From Candidatus Magasanikbacteria bacterium CG_4_10_14_0_8_um_filter_42_12 (GTDB taxonomy: Bacteria; Patescibacteriota; Patescibacteriia; Magasanikbacterales; UBA922), in NCBI GenBank assembly GCA_002784795.1, contig PFLZ01000057.1, positions 1 through 6,037 of the forward strand: a stretch of 6,037 nt of DNA. Direction: 5' to 3'. Position 1 is the first letter of the stretch, and every line of letters begins with the position of its first letter. Made by a program: the position numbers and the translations under genes. Shown one piece after another: positions 6,028 through 6,037 of the stretch. The notes under the pieces were generated by a model, which searched no databases, had not been told where the DNA came from, and saw nothing but the letters and a program-made list of their open reading frames with translations.

Positions 6028-6037
6028 GGGAGGTATG
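6028..6037 (+). promoter_or_regulatory. Possible ribosome-binding site and ATG of the next gene
   Basis: GGGAGG (6028-6033) precedes an ATG at 6035-6037, the last bases of the window. The spacing of 1 nt is shorter than usual, so the true start could lie just downstream, outside the window. No coding sequence can be judged. Confidence 0.35.

Noticed and set aside
1..6037. tRNA or rRNA genes, a CRISPR array, or TGA recoding
   Set aside because: No cloverleaf, rRNA segment or regularly spaced repeat was seen, and all genes read through with the standard code without in-frame TGA.

Overview
The window is bacterial chromosome with all genes on the + strand. The PheS and PheT sequences are of the bacterial alpha/beta type and the first gene is a bacterial RseP-type protease. 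The DNA is moderately AT-rich. Most genes lack a clear Shine-Dalgarno sequence, and the standard code (table 11) gives uninterrupted reading frames. The archaeal-type PEP carboxylase, the stand-alone four-helix-bundle gene and the palindromic repeats would suit an uncultured lineage such as a Patescibacteria/CPR member. That placement is inference; no marker in the window settles it.

Layout: (1) 1-387, the 3' end of an RseP-like site-2 protease; (2) 397-1428, pheS; (3) 1429-1907, a 479-nt interval splitting pheS from pheT that holds a four-helix-bundle (23S rRNA intervening-sequence protein family) gene with a strong ribosome-binding site, followed by a 58-nt near-perfect hairpin; (4) 1908-4373, pheT, which carries a 20-bp perfect palindrome inside its reading frame; (5) 4375-5844, an archaeal-type phosphoenolpyruvate carboxylase that begins 1 nt after the pheT stop; (6) 5845-6037, a non-coding stretch with nested inverted repeats resembling a dispersed palindromic element, ending at a possible start of the next gene.

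The spacings (9 nt between rseP and pheS, 1 nt between pheT and ppcA) suggest one co-transcribed unit. PheS and PheT form the (alpha-beta)2 phenylalanyl-tRNA synthetase. PEP carboxylase makes oxaloacetate and has no obvious functional link to tRNA charging beyond sharing the transcript.

The most interesting part is the pheS-pheT interval. The four-helix-bundle gene is bracketed by an exact 14-bp direct repeat, and the match extends imperfectly back into the end of pheS. The gene has a strong Shine-Dalgarno sequence where its neighbours have none or a weak one, uses AGA for 5 of 6 arginines against 2 of 18 in pheS, and is followed by the hairpin, whose left arm overlaps the downstream repeat. 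Together these look like an inserted cassette. Two further palindromic repeats, one in frame inside pheT and one downstream of ppcA, suggest a genome with several families of small dispersed repeats.
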